Origin: Thiopseudomonas denitrificans
GTDB taxonomy: Bacteria > Pseudomonadota > Gammaproteobacteria > Pseudomonadales > Pseudomonadaceae
Direction of reading: 5' to 3'
NCBI RefSeq assembly: GCF_002866065.1
Contig: NZ_LNJZ01000003.1
Span: 262,667-326,666, forward strand
Length of the DNA stretch: 64,000 bases
Shown here: positions 8,946 through 17,157 of the stretch, one piece after another
Numbering within the stretch: the stretch's first letter is position 1
Layout of the letters: every line of letters begins with the position of its first letter
Made by a program: the position numbers and the translations under genes
Notes under the pieces: generated by a model
The model's input: the letters and a program-made list of their open reading frames with translations, nothing else
Told to the model about the DNA's origin: nothing
Databases searched by the model: none

Positions 8946-10144
8946 GCAATGCTCTCCGGTTTGACGGGACGGCTGCCCAGCCCCATGGCCTGGCGGGCAA
9001 ACAGGTTTTTCGCCGGCGGGCACAGTTCAAGGCCGAGCAAGCCGAGCCTACGTGCCTGGCTAAGGCCGGCGGTACGGTTGGAAAACAGGCGGGTGACCTG
9101 GTCGGAAAAGCCGATGGTCAGGTCCTGATCCAGCTGCTGCCCGGCGGTATAGACCTGCAATGTGGCCAGATCCCCCAGCGGTTTTTGACTGGTCAGGAGG
9201 GTGTCGGCCAGTGCCATGGCATCCCTAAGTGACAGGTTGTAGCCTTGTCCGGCAATCGGGTGCAGGCTGTGGGCGGCGTTGCCCAGCACCACCAGGTTGC
9301 GGCGTACCTGTTCGCTGCTCTGCACCAGTGACAGCGGATACAGGTGGCGCTGGCCCACCTGGACAAAGCTGCCCATGCGGTAGCCGAAGCAGTCCTGCAA
9401 CTCGTCCAGGAACTCGCGCTCGGGTAGGCCGGCCAGCCGTTCGGCTTCACCGGGCAGGCGGGTCCAGATCAGCACAAAACGGTTTTCCGTCATCGGCAGC
9501 AATGCGATGGGGCCGTCCGGCGTGAAGCGCTCGAAGGCCCAGCCGCCGTGTTGTTGTGAGGTGCTGACGGTGGTGATGATGGCGGTCTGGCCATAGCTGC
9601 GTTCGTTGCAGTGGATGCCCAGCTGCTGACGCAGGCCGGAGCGGCCGCCGTCGGCAAGGATCGCCAGCTGGCAGTTGAGCGTTTTTCCGTTATCCAGTTG
9701 CAGCCGGTAGCCGCCTTCCTGCGCCTGCATGGCGGTCACTTTGGCCGGGCAGTGCCAGTCGATGATGTCGCTGTCCAGCGCATTCCACAGGCAGTGGCCT
9801 AGCCAGGCGTTTTCCACCACCCAGCCCAGTGCGTCGACGCCTTGTTCGCTGGCATGCAGCTCGGCGGCGGCAAAGCGGCCCAGTTCGGAGATGTGGATGT
9901 GTTCGATAGCCTGCGCCCGTTGTGCTACCTGATCCCAGATGCCCAGACGCTGGTAGATCTGTTGGCTACCGTATGCAAGGGCCGAGGCGCGGACATCATA
10001 GCTGGGCTGGAATGCGTTGCCGGGGGCGAAGGGCTCGATCAGTGCGATGCGCCAGCCCCGCTCGCGGGCACCCTGCTGCAGGGCCAGCGCAAGGCTGGCG
10101 CCGACCAGACCGCCGCCGATGATGGCTATGTTGACGGTTTCCAT
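8942..10144 (-). CDS. ubiH: 2-octaprenyl-6-methoxyphenol hydroxylase UbiH
   Basis: Protein of 400 residues in the same flavoprotein hydroxylase family as its neighbour. NIAIIGGGLVGASLALAL is the FAD-binding start, ADGGRSGLR the middle motif, and VLGNAAHSLHPIAGQGYNLS the GD-type motif (here GN). FQPSYDVRASALAYGS is typical of UbiH. It acts in ubiquinone biosynthesis. The ATG at 10144 follows AGGAG; a longer frame up to 10273 enters a repeat element. It is separated from pepP by 238 bases that carry a composite hairpin, unlike the tight spacing to ubiI. Confidence 0.88.
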   Translation of the reverse strand: METVNIAIIGGGLVGASLALALQQGARERGWRIALIEPFAPGNAFQPSYDVRASALAYGSQQIYQRLGIWDQVAQRAQAIEHIHISELGRFAAAELHASEQGVDALGWVVENAWLGHCLWNALDSDIIDWHCPAKVTAMQAQEGGYRLQLDNGKTLNCQLAILADGGRSGLRQQLGIHCNERSYGQTAIITTVSTSQQHGGWAFERFTPDGPIALLPMTENRFVLIWTRLPGEAERLAGLPEREFLDELQDCFGYRMGSFVQVGQRHLYPLSLVQSSEQVRRNLVVLGNAAHSLHPIAGQGYNLSLRDAMALADTLLTSQKPLGDLATLQVYTAGQQLDQDLTIGFSDQVTRLFSNRTAGLSQARRLGLLGLELCPPAKNLFARQAMGLGSRPVKPESIA

Positions 10145-10181
10145 GGGGTTCTCCTGCTGTCTTTTTAAAGTGTTGATGCTT

Positions 10182-10290
10182 GCACGGCTGGGGTATGAAT
10201 TCCGCAAACACGCCGCAAGTACGTCCCTGTAGGCTCCGCAACGCCATCCTTGGCGTTGCAGGGTTTGCTCCACTCATGCCCCAGCCGTCC
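10182..10290 (+). repeat. Composite three-stem hairpin element, family 1, copy 1
   Basis: Outer arms 10184-10198 and 10274-10288 pair over 15 bases with one G-T wobble. Inside, GCAAAC (10204-10209) pairs with GTTTGC (10263-10268), and GCAACGCCA pairs with TGGCGTTGC around a TCCT loop. The 52-base core 10211-10262 is identical, in reverse orientation, to 43057-43108. It occupies the gap between pepP and ubiH, which are otherwise an operon-like pair. Confidence 0.8.
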
Positions 10291-10382
10291 CCGGATTTCA
10301 GTGCATGCTCAACCTTTGGTGTGCTTGATCAATGCACGATCTGTGTACCCCGATGGTGCCTCCCGAACCTTTCATCTAAAAG

Positions 10383-11702
10383 CTATTGCACTGCTGCCAT
10401 CAACGCCTCGATTTCATCCACCGTCTTGGGTACGCCGCCGGTGAGGATTTTGTGGCCGTCTTTGGTGACCACCACATCGTCCTCAATACGGATGCCGATG
10501 CCGCGCCAGCGGGCGTCGACGTTCGGGTTGTCTTTTGCCACATAGATGCCTGGCTCGATGGTCAGGCACATGCCGGGTTCCAGCACCCGCCACTGACCGC
10601 CGACCTTGTATTCACCGACATCGTGCACATCCAGTCCCAGCCAGTGGCCGGCGCGGTGCATGTAGAAGGGCTTGTAGGCTTCATCATTGATCAGGGTATC
10701 GACCTCGCCTTCGAGCAGGCCCAGACGTACCAGCCCTTCGGTGATCACCCGCACGCTGGTTTCGTGAGGCTCGTTCCAGTGGCGGCCGGGCTGTACGCAG
10801 TCGATGGCGGCCAAGTTGGCTTCCAACACGACTTCGTACAGGGCTTTCTGCTCTGGCGAGAAGCGGCCGTTGACCGGGAAGGTGCGGGTAATGTCGCTGG
10901 CGTAGCAGTTGATCTCGCAGCCGGCGTCGATCAGCACCAGATCGCCATTGCGCAGTTTCTGGTCGTTGTTGATGTAGTGCAGGATGCAGGCGTTGGCACC
11001 ACCGGCGACGATCGACGAGTAGGCGGCAAAGCGAGCGCCGCTCTTGCGGAATTCATAATCCAGCTCGGCTTCCAGCTGGTATTCATGCATGCCCGGTTGT
11101 ACCGCCTGCATGGCACGCACATGGGCGCGGGCCGAGATGTCGCTGGCATGCTGCATCTGGGCCACTTCGGCGGCGCTCTTGTACAGGCGCATGTCATGCA
11201 GCAGGTGATCGAGCATGACGAATTCTTTCGGCGGGCTGGCGCCCAGACGGGCCTTGCTGCGGATCACGTTGACCCAGTCCATCAACTGTTGGTCGAAGGT
11301 CAGGTTCTTGCCCACCGAGTAGTAGACGCGGTCACGGCCTTCCAGCAGGCCGGGCAGGATCTCGTCGATATCGCCGATCGGAAAGGCGTCATCGGCGCCG
11401 AAATCCTGGATGGCACCTTCCTGGCCGGCGCGCAGGCCGTCCCAGAGTTCCTTTTCCGGATTACGCTCGCGGCAGAACAGGATGTACTCGCCGTGTTCGC
11501 GGCCGGGGATCAGTACCAGCACGGCTTCCGGCTCGTCAAAGCCGGACAGGTAGTAGAAATCGCTGTTGGGCCGGTAGGCGTAATCCACGCTGTTGTTGCG
11601 GTTGCATACCGGCGAGGCAGGCAGGATGGCGATGCTGTTGGCCGCCATCTGGCTCATCAGCTGCTGGCGGCGCCTGGTGTATTCGGCGGGGCGAATGGAC
11701 AC
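10383..11702 (-). CDS. pepP: Xaa-Pro aminopeptidase PepP
   Basis: Protein of 439 residues, the size of E. coli aminopeptidase P, which removes N-terminal residues that precede proline. The N-terminal creatinase-like domain begins RPAEYTRRRQQL. The pita-bread metal ligands are visible: two aspartates in LIDAGCEINCYASDITRTFP, histidine in HRAGHWLGLDVHDVG, and glutamates in LTIEPGIYV and GIRIEDDVVVT. It follows ygfB by 16 bases on the same strand and belongs to the ygfB-pepP-ubiH-ubiI arrangement. Confidence 0.95.
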   Translation of the reverse strand: MSIRPAEYTRRRQQLMSQMAANSIAILPASPVCNRNNSVDYAYRPNSDFYYLSGFDEPEAVLVLIPGREHGEYILFCRERNPEKELWDGLRAGQEGAIQDFGADDAFPIGDIDEILPGLLEGRDRVYYSVGKNLTFDQQLMDWVNVIRSKARLGASPPKEFVMLDHLLHDMRLYKSAAEVAQMQHASDISARAHVRAMQAVQPGMHEYQLEAELDYEFRKSGARFAAYSSIVAGGANACILHYINNDQKLRNGDLVLIDAGCEINCYASDITRTFPVNGRFSPEQKALYEVVLEANLAAIDCVQPGRHWNEPHETSVRVITEGLVRLGLLEGEVDTLINDEAYKPFYMHRAGHWLGLDVHDVGEYKVGGQWRVLEPGMCLTIEPGIYVAKDNPNVDARWRGIGIRIEDDVVVTKDGHKILTGGVPKTVDEIEALMAAVQ

Positions 11703-11718
11703 GGAGAACTCCTTGTTG

Positions 11719-12300
11719 TCAGTGGATGGCGGGCTGTTCGGGCTGGCTGTCCGGCGTTGGGGCTGGCGTGTTGCACTCGGTAAACAGGAATACCGCTGTC
11801 ATGCGCAGGTATTCGCTGACTTCCATGAAGCTGGCCTCATCGGCAGCCTCGCCCCCTTCTTCTTCATCATCGCCGGAGCTGATCTGGGCCACGGCGACAT
11901 AGTCTTCGAGAATTTCGCGGGCTTCGGCAGACAGCTTCCTGTCGCCGATACTGCTGCCAAATCCGCTGAGGAAGCCCTGGCACCACTGTCCCAGTGCCTG
12001 GCTGCGGGCCGGCAGGCTGTCGTCATCGCCGGGCAGGAGCAGGGTGATGGCCATGCAGTCATCGGCGCTGATTTCGGTCTTGAGCATGTCCTGCAGGCCG
12101 GTCAGGGCAGGCTGCAGGCTGGCCGGAATGTCACCGTCAAACAGCTGGGCGGCATTATCGAGCCAGGCCTGGGGGGCAAAGCCGGCACCGGCGCAGCTGT
12201 GGCCGACCAGCAGGCCGTGCAGTTCGGCCGGGCTGAAGTGCTGGCCCTGGCTGGTCAGCAGTTGCATGAAGGCCATATAGGCGGAGGTAGGTTGGCTCAT
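11719..12300 (-). CDS. ygfB: UPF0149 family protein YgfB
   Basis: Protein of 193 residues with the UPF0149 fold signature: an all-helical body with LHGLLVGHSCAGAG near the start and LGQWCQGFLSGFG in the middle. A patch of acidic residues (SSGDDEEEGGEAADE) follows, and the C-terminus is proline-rich. YgfB homologues act as small regulators in pseudomonads, but the precise partner here cannot be read from sequence. The ATG at 12300 is preceded by AGGACC. A possible TATACT -10 box lies at 12348-12353 on the minus strand; no clear -35 box accompanies it. Confidence 0.88.
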   Translation of the reverse strand: MSQPTSAYMAFMQLLTSQGQHFSPAELHGLLVGHSCAGAGFAPQAWLDNAAQLFDGDIPASLQPALTGLQDMLKTEISADDCMAITLLLPGDDDSLPARSQALGQWCQGFLSGFGSSIGDRKLSAEAREILEDYVAVAQISSGDDEEEGGEAADEASFMEVSEYLRMTAVFLFTECNTPAPTPDSQPEQPAIH

Positions 12301-12530
12301 CGGGCGGGTCCTGAAACTTGGCAGTGCGTGAAGGGTCGAACCGGGCAAGTATAGCTTGATCAGGCCGGTACCGCAGGCTGCATTTGTTGTCTGCAACGTT
12401 GTTGCGTGGTATGTGCTGCTGTATTGTTGTGGGCTCCCGGTTGTTTGCGTGACCCGAAGACTGGTGTTGCGTACCGGGAAACAGGCAGGACTTGACCCGG
12501 CCGGCTGCAAGCAGGTCAACAGGAGGCAGT

Positions 12531-12740
12531 GTGAAAAAACCGGATTTTGCCGCTCTGGCAGACAATGTCCAGCGGCTGATACAGCAACATGCTGAACTTA
12601 AGGCACAACATGCTGCCCTAAGGGAGGCTGAGCAGCGCTGGCTGGAAGAACGTGCGCAGCTGATCAGCAAAAACGAGACCGCCCGGCAGAAAGTCGAGGT
12701 GATGATTTCCCGGCTCAAGGCCCTGGAGCAAGAATCATGA
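12531..12740 (+). CDS. TIGR02449 / ZapB-like small coiled-coil protein
   Basis: Protein of 69 residues starting at GTG after a strong AGGAGG. The sequence is charged and helical, with heptad-like spacing (NVQRLIQQHAELKAQHAALR), and resembles the short ZapB/DUF904-like proteins encoded before zapA in pseudomonads. Its stop overlaps the zapA start as ATGA, so the two are co-translated, and a role beside ZapA at the division ring is likely. Longer readings with an upstream ATG at 12492 are less likely, as they would lack this ribosome-binding site. Confidence 0.82.
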   Translation: MKKPDFAALADNVQRLIQQHAELKAQHAALREAEQRWLEERAQLISKNETARQKVEVMISRLKALEQES

Positions 12741-13036
12741 CGCAGCAGACCCAGACCGTAACCGTCTATATCCTGGACAAGGAATACCATGTGGTATGTC
12801 CGGTCGAGGAACGGAGCAATCTTGAGCGGGCGGCGGCCTACCTGGACGGCAAGATGCGCGAGATCCGCCGCAGCGGCAAGGTGATCGGGGCCGAGCGGAT
12901 TGCGGTACTGGCGGCCCTGAACATCACCCACGACCTGCAACATCGCACCCGTCAGCTGGAAGAAGTCAGTGACATGAACGGCGAGCAAATGCAGCAGCTG
13001 ATGGGGCAGCTGGAGCAGGCGCTGGCAAATACCTGA
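12737..13036 (+). CDS. zapA: Cell division protein ZapA
   Basis: Protein of 99 residues matching ZapA, which bundles FtsZ filaments. The N-terminal globular part VTVYILDKEYHVVCPVEE and RAAAYLDGKMREIR is typical, followed by IAVLAALNITHDL and a C-terminal coiled coil. The gene overlaps the upstream coiled-coil gene by four bases. It is followed by the 6S RNA gene and fau, the conserved gammaproteobacterial order. Confidence 0.95.
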   Translation: MTQQTQTVTVYILDKEYHVVCPVEERSNLERAAAYLDGKMREIRRSGKVIGAERIAVLAALNITHDLQHRTRQLEEVSDMNGEQMQQLMGQLEQALANT

Positions 13037-13053
13037 AACCTGTTTTATCCGGT

Positions 13054-13082
13054 TTGAGGCAGGCTGCCATCCTGTGTATACT
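13054..13082 (+). promoter_or_regulatory. Sigma-70 promoter of the 6S RNA gene
   Basis: TTGAGG (13054-13059) and TATACT (13077-13082) are separated by 17 bases and lie just before the first conserved bases of 6S RNA. The expected transcription start is near 13089-13091. Confidence 0.8.
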
Positions 13083-13090
13083 GAGGCCAG

Positions 13091-13268
13091 CTCCCTGGAG
13101 TGTGCGCCAGCTGATTACGTCCCTGAGCCGATTCACTCAAAACGGAGCCTGCCCTGTGAACTGGTGTGCATGTCCGCTTGCGGAAAGCCTGAAGGTTCAA
13201 CGCGGGCTCCACCTTGGACTCTTCGGGTTCAAGGGCCACGTCAGTAGCGGCACTTTCGGGGAGTCCTT
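13091..13268 (+). ncRNA. ssrS: 6S RNA
   Basis: The stretch lies between zapA and fau, the standard ssrS location. It has the expected parts: a closing stem (CTCCCTG near 13091 with CGGGGAG near 13257-13263), the conserved GTCCCTGAGCCGAT segment on the 5' side of the bubble, and GGGTTCAAGGGC on the 3' side. 6S RNA binds sigma-70 RNA polymerase as an open-promoter mimic. A good promoter precedes it. The ends are estimated to within a few bases. Confidence 0.92.
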
Positions 13269-13280
13269 TCTTGTCCTGCC

Positions 13281-13883
13281 ATGACCGCGCTTTCTTCATC
13301 CCTTTCTGCTGAACGTCAAAGCTTGCGTCGTTTGCTCAGATGCAAGCGCCGCGCCCTGACGGCTGCACAACAGCAGCAAGCCGCGCGGAATCTGTATCTG
13401 CAACTGGCACAGCATCCCTGGTTCCGTCGTGCCCGCCATATCGCCCTGTATCTGGCCAGTGATGGTGAAATAAGCCCCCACCTGCTGCTGCGCGAAGCTC
13501 AGCGTCGCAAAAAACATGTTTACCTGCCGGTGGTAGCGTGCCGGGCAGGCGGGCAGATGGTTTTTCAGCGTGTCGATGTCGCCACCCGCTGGGGCCAGAA
13601 CTGTTTTGGAATTGTCGAGCCGATCCCTGATCACCGGCAGCAGCGTGCGTTGTGGACGCTGGATCTGGTATGCCTGCCGCTGGTCGGTTTTGATGCCGGT
13701 GGGGGCCGGCTGGGCATGGGTGGCGGTTTTTATGACCGCAGTCTGGCGGCTTGCAGCATGCCGTTACCGCGACTGCTGGGGCTGGCCCATGCCTGCCAAC
13801 AGGTCGAGCGGCTGCCCGTGGCACCCTGGGACATGCCGCTGGATGCGGTGGTGACGGACTGCAGCTGGCATGATTGCCGCTAG
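13281..13883 (+). CDS. fau: 5-formyltetrahydrofolate cyclo-ligase
   Basis: Protein of 200 residues; converts 5-formyltetrahydrofolate to 5,10-methenyltetrahydrofolate with ATP. LRRLLRCKRRAL and the C-terminal glycine-rich segment RLGMGGGFYDRSL are the family hallmarks. It is the usual gene after 6S RNA (ygfA in E. coli). No clear ribosome-binding site precedes the ATG, and it may be translated from the 6S read-through transcript. Confidence 0.92.
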   Translation: MTALSSSLSAERQSLRRLLRCKRRALTAAQQQQAARNLYLQLAQHPWFRRARHIALYLASDGEISPHLLLREAQRRKKHVYLPVVACRAGGQMVFQRVDVATRWGQNCFGIVEPIPDHRQQRALWTLDLVCLPLVGFDAGGGRLGMGGGFYDRSLAACSMPLPRLLGLAHACQQVERLPVAPWDMPLDAVVTDCSWHDCR

Positions 13884-13894
13884 TGTTTTCCGGC

Positions 13895-14164
13895 TCATTG
13901 CTGGATAAAGCGGAAGCCGGCACCGTCAGGAGTCACGCGCATTACTTCCAGCATCAGTACCGGTGCCTCGATCGGCATGTCCTGAACCTGTCCGTAGACC
14001 ACATCCCCCACTTTAAGGCCGGCCAGAACAGGGTGCTGGACGAATACGCCGGTATCGGACAGGTCTTCCGTATTGGCAATGATGTCCTCGGCGAAATCGG
14101 GGTGTGTGACCTTGATGGTGCACTTCAGGGCAGTGCGGATGTGTTGACGTAGATGTACTTGCAT
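13895..14164 (-). CDS. PilZ domain protein
   Basis: Single-domain protein of 89 residues. The start RQHIR resembles the RxxxR arm and TEDLSDTGVFV the D/N-x-S-x-x-G strand that bind cyclic di-GMP in PilZ proteins. The core is otherwise a small beta barrel. It is convergent with fau, and its target is unknown. Since the RxxxR is very near the N-terminus, ligand binding is plausible but not proven. Confidence 0.78.
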   Translation of the reverse strand: MQVHLRQHIRTALKCTIKVTHPDFAEDIIANTEDLSDTGVFVQHPVLAGLKVGDVVYGQVQDMPIEAPVLMLEVMRVTPDGAGFRFIQQ

Positions 14165-14227
14165 GAGGGGCTACCTGTTCCTTGTGGGCAATGCTGCTGT
14201 AGATACTGTGGCTTTATTCATCAGGCG

Positions 14228-15124
14228 TCAATACCAGCGTGCCTCGCCTGCAGGGCGGCGGCGAAAGCGCTTCATGGTCCACATGTACTGTTCCGGCCAG
14301 CGGGCGACATAACTGGCCAGCGTGGTGCTCATGGCGGCCACCGCGGTTGCGGTGTCGCTGCTGTACATGTCGTCCGGGGCGGCTTCGATAATCACCTTGA
14401 AGCCGCGGTGATCGGGCAGGCGCACGGCGTGCAGGAATACTCCGGCCACCTTGTCCTGCTGGCCGGCCAGCATGCCGGCGACAAACTTGCTGGTCAGTGC
14501 CTGTACCGCCAGAAAAGGTACGAACACGCCGGAATTGAGGCTGGGCTCGGGATCGGCGGGAATGCCGACTGCGCCACCTTTGCGCACTTCCTTGATGACG
14601 CTGATGATGCCTTCGCGGGTGGAGGGTGCAACCCGGTTGCCCATCTGCGCACGCTGGCGGGCGAGCAACTCGTCCACTGCCTTGAGTTTGGGCGGACGAT
14701 AGAAAATGACCGGATTGCCGCCATGCAGGCAGTAAAAATGGTTCAGCACTTCCCAGTTGCCCAGGTGGCTGGTGATGCCGACGATGGCCTTGCCTTCGGT
14801 CCGTGCCTTTTGCAGGATTTCCAGTCCTTCCACTTCCCTGATCCGTTGCAGGGTCTTGCGTGGTGGCCAGACCCAGGCACAGGCGCTTTCAGTGAAGGAC
14901 TGGCCGATGTTCTTCAGGTTTTCCTGCAGCAGGCGTTCAAGCTCTGTGGTGGCAAGGTCGGGAAAACAGTGCTTCAGGTTGATCCGTGCCACCTGTGTCG
15001 AACGGTTGGGGAATTTGTACATCAGCCAGCCGGCCAGCCGGCCAAGTTTCTGTACTGCGCTCCAGGGCAGCATGGCAATCAGGCGCAAGGCACCAACTGC
15101 GAGCAGGCCTTTGAGTTTTTCCAT
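14228..15124 (-). CDS. LpxL/HtrB-family acyltransferase
   Basis: Protein of 298 residues of the lipid A late acyltransferase family. SHLGNWE (near residue 120) gives the HxxxxE catalytic pair, and an N-terminal hydrophobic anchor is followed by basic residues. Members transfer acyl chains to lipid A precursors or lysolipids at the inner membrane. It lies 9 bases after rsmD on the same strand. Which acyl position it serves cannot be read from the sequence. Confidence 0.82.
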   Translation of the reverse strand: MEKLKGLLAVGALRLIAMLPWSAVQKLGRLAGWLMYKFPNRSTQVARINLKHCFPDLATTELERLLQENLKNIGQSFTESACAWVWPPRKTLQRIREVEGLEILQKARTEGKAIVGITSHLGNWEVLNHFYCLHGGNPVIFYRPPKLKAVDELLARQRAQMGNRVAPSTREGIISVIKEVRKGGAVGIPADPEPSLNSGVFVPFLAVQALTSKFVAGMLAGQQDKVAGVFLHAVRLPDHRGFKVIIEAAPDDMYSSDTATAVAAMSTTLASYVARWPEQYMWTMKRFRRRPAGEARWY

Positions 15125-15133
15125 GGTCGCGTC

Positions 15134-15721
15134 CTAGGTTGTCCAGAGTGCGTAGTATACCTGCCCGGTATGTTTTTCACGATGCAGTTGCCAGCGTGCC
15201 GGCAGACCCAGCGAAGAGGGCGGTTGTTCGCTCTCGGTATAGACTAGGGCTTGTTCGGCCAGCCAGCCGTTGTCTTCCAGCAACTGGCAGGCCTGCTGCA
15301 GCAGGTCACGGTGAAAGGGCGGATCAAGTAGCACCAGGTCGAACTGGCGATCGGCTGGCCGATCCAGCCAGCGCAGGCTGTCGGTCTGCGTAACCTCTGC
15401 CTGAGTGGCCTGCAACAGTTGCAGGTTGGCGCGCAGGCTGTCTGCAGCGTGACGCTCCAGCTCCAGCGCGATGCCGCTGCCGGCTCCGCGCGAGAGTCCT
15501 TCCAGAAACAGCGCACCACTACCGGCAAAACAGTCCAGCAACCGGGCACCATCGATATGGGGTGCCAGCCAGTTGTACAGGGTTTCCCGTACCCGGTCCG
15601 GGGTCGGGCGCAGGCCGGGCGCATCGGGGAAGCTCAGCCGGCGCGAGCGCCACTGGCCGCCGATGATGCGCAGCTGGTTGCTGCCGGCGTGCTTGCCGCC
15701 TCTGGCTACTGGGCGGGCCAT
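15134..15721 (-). CDS. rsmD: 16S rRNA (guanine-966-N2)-methyltransferase RsmD
   Basis: Protein of 195 residues. RIIGGQWRSRRLSFPD, LRPTPDRVRETLYNWL, the SAM-binding LLDCFAGSGALFLEGLSRG and the catalytic LLDPPF are all as in RsmD. It methylates G966 of 16S rRNA. The start overlaps the stop of the upstream M16 protein gene by one base (TGATG). In many pseudomonads rsmD also lies by the M16 pair and ftsY, as here. Confidence 0.94.
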   Translation of the reverse strand: MARPVARGGKHAGSNQLRIIGGQWRSRRLSFPDAPGLRPTPDRVRETLYNWLAPHIDGARLLDCFAGSGALFLEGLSRGAGSGIALELERHAADSLRANLQLLQATQAEVTQTDSLRWLDRPADRQFDLVLLDPPFHRDLLQQACQLLEDNGWLAEQALVYTESEQPPSSLGLPARWQLHREKHTGQVYYALWTT

Positions 15722-17157
15722 CAGTGACGTACTCCAATGGGTGTATCAGTGCGCTCCACGGCGGGCGGCAGTGGCAGCTGCTCCACTTCCGGGCCCAGCG
15801 TGATGATGGTCAGGGCGTCGGCATCCAGATGACGCTTAACGGCGGCGTTTACCTGCTCCAGAGTAAGCTGCTCGATTTCGCTGATGAAGTCGTCCTGCCA
15901 AGTCAGCGGCAGACCATAGAAGCTGATAGCGCCAAGCTGACCGACAATGCCAGAGTTGCTGGCAGCGTTGAGCGGAAAGCTGCCGAGAATCTCGCGCTTG
16001 CTGGCAGCCAGCTCTGCGGCGGTGGGTCCCTGTGCGATGAATTCACGCAACAGTTGCTGCACGAACTCCAGTGTCGCCTGGCTCAGTTCGGCACGGGTCT
16101 GCACGCTGATCATGAAAGGGCCACGGGTCTGCATCGGGCTGAGCATGGAGTAGATGCCGTAGGTCAGGCCGCGCTTTTCCCGCACCTCTTCCATCAGCCG
16201 GCTGCCAAAGCCGCTGCCGCCCAGAATCTGGTTGGCCAGATACAGTGCAGGGTAGTCGGGGTGGCCACGCTCCACTGCCAGCTGTGCCAGCAGGATATGG
16301 GTCTGGCTGGAGTCGAAGTCGATATGGCGCTGGCTGGCCCCGGGCGGGGTTGCCGTATCAACCTTGGCTACTGTCTTGCCCTGCGGCAGCGCGCGGCTGA
16401 TGCGTTCTGCGACCTGTTCGGCACGGGCGCGGTCCAGGTCGCCGACCAGGGCGATCTGCACGTTGCCGGCTGTGTAGAAGTGCTGATGGAAGTCGCGCAA
16501 TTGCTGGCGGCTGATGCCGGCAATGCTGGCTGCGTCACCGGCACTGGGGTGGGCGTAGGGATGCTGGCCATAGAGATCGGCAAACAGCGCCTGGTTGGCC
16601 AGTGTGCCCGGGTCTTTCTGCTGCTGCTCGAAGGCTGCACGCAGCTGATTTTTCAGTCGCTGGATATCGGCCTGACGAAAGGCCGGTTCGGCCAGCAGCT
16701 CGGTGAACAGCTGCAGGGCCGACTCGCTCAATGCCGGATCGCTCAGACTGCGCAGGCTGACAATGCCCATGTCACGGTAGCTGCCGCCACCGAAGCGGGC
16801 ACCAAGGTTCTCGAAACCAAGGGCGATCTCGTCGGCAGTCTTGCTGGCAGTACCTTGATCGAGCAGGGCGTTGGTCAGGCTGGCCAGGCCGGGCTGGCCG
16901 CCATCCTGGCTGCTGCCGGCGGCGAAGGTCAGACGGATGTCGAACATTGGCAGTTCGGGTGCCTGAACAAAGAGCACCTGGCTGCCACTGGTGGTGTGCC
17001 ACTGCTGGATATCCAGACTGCGGCGCTCGGGTGCCTGGTCACCCAGCCGTGCCAGGCTGCTCAGGCGGCTGTCGGTTTGACTGGACTGGGTGGCACAACC
17101 GGCCAGCAGACTGCCGGCGAGCAAGCTGATGGCCAGGCAGGAAAACAGGCGGCTCAT
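15721..17157 (-). CDS. M16 peptidase-like lipoprotein, catalytically inactive
   Basis: Protein of 478 residues with a lipoprotein signal ending LLAGC (Cys21). It has the insulinase-like fold, including the YGIYSMLSPMQTRGPF segment. The HxxEH zinc motif is missing: the equivalent position reads GLASLTNALL. It overlaps the active M16 gene upstream by four bases. Paired M16 proteins commonly form a heterodimer in which one subunit is catalytic and the other shapes the chamber; that is the likely role, here attached to the envelope. Confidence 0.88.
   Translation of the reverse strand: MSRLFSCLAISLLAGSLLAGCATQSSQTDSRLSSLARLGDQAPERRSLDIQQWHTTSGSQVLFVQAPELPMFDIRLTFAAGSSQDGGQPGLASLTNALLDQGTASKTADEIALGFENLGARFGGGSYRDMGIVSLRSLSDPALSESALQLFTELLAEPAFRQADIQRLKNQLRAAFEQQQKDPGTLANQALFADLYGQHPYAHPSAGDAASIAGISRQQLRDFHQHFYTAGNVQIALVGDLDRARAEQVAERISRALPQGKTVAKVDTATPPGASQRHIDFDSSQTHILLAQLAVERGHPDYPALYLANQILGGSGFGSRLMEEVREKRGLTYGIYSMLSPMQTRGPFMISVQTRAELSQATLEFVQQLLREFIAQGPTAAELAASKREILGSFPLNAASNSGIVGQLGAISFYGLPLTWQDDFISEIEQLTLEQVNAAVKRHLDADALTIITLGPEVEQLPLPPAVERTDTPIGVRH

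Noticed and set aside
7611-9128. Plus-strand frame of 505 codons opposite ubiI and ubiH
   Set aside because: It is antisense to a well-supported flavoprotein gene pair. High GC gives long antisense frames. No ribosome-binding site and no recognisable domain.
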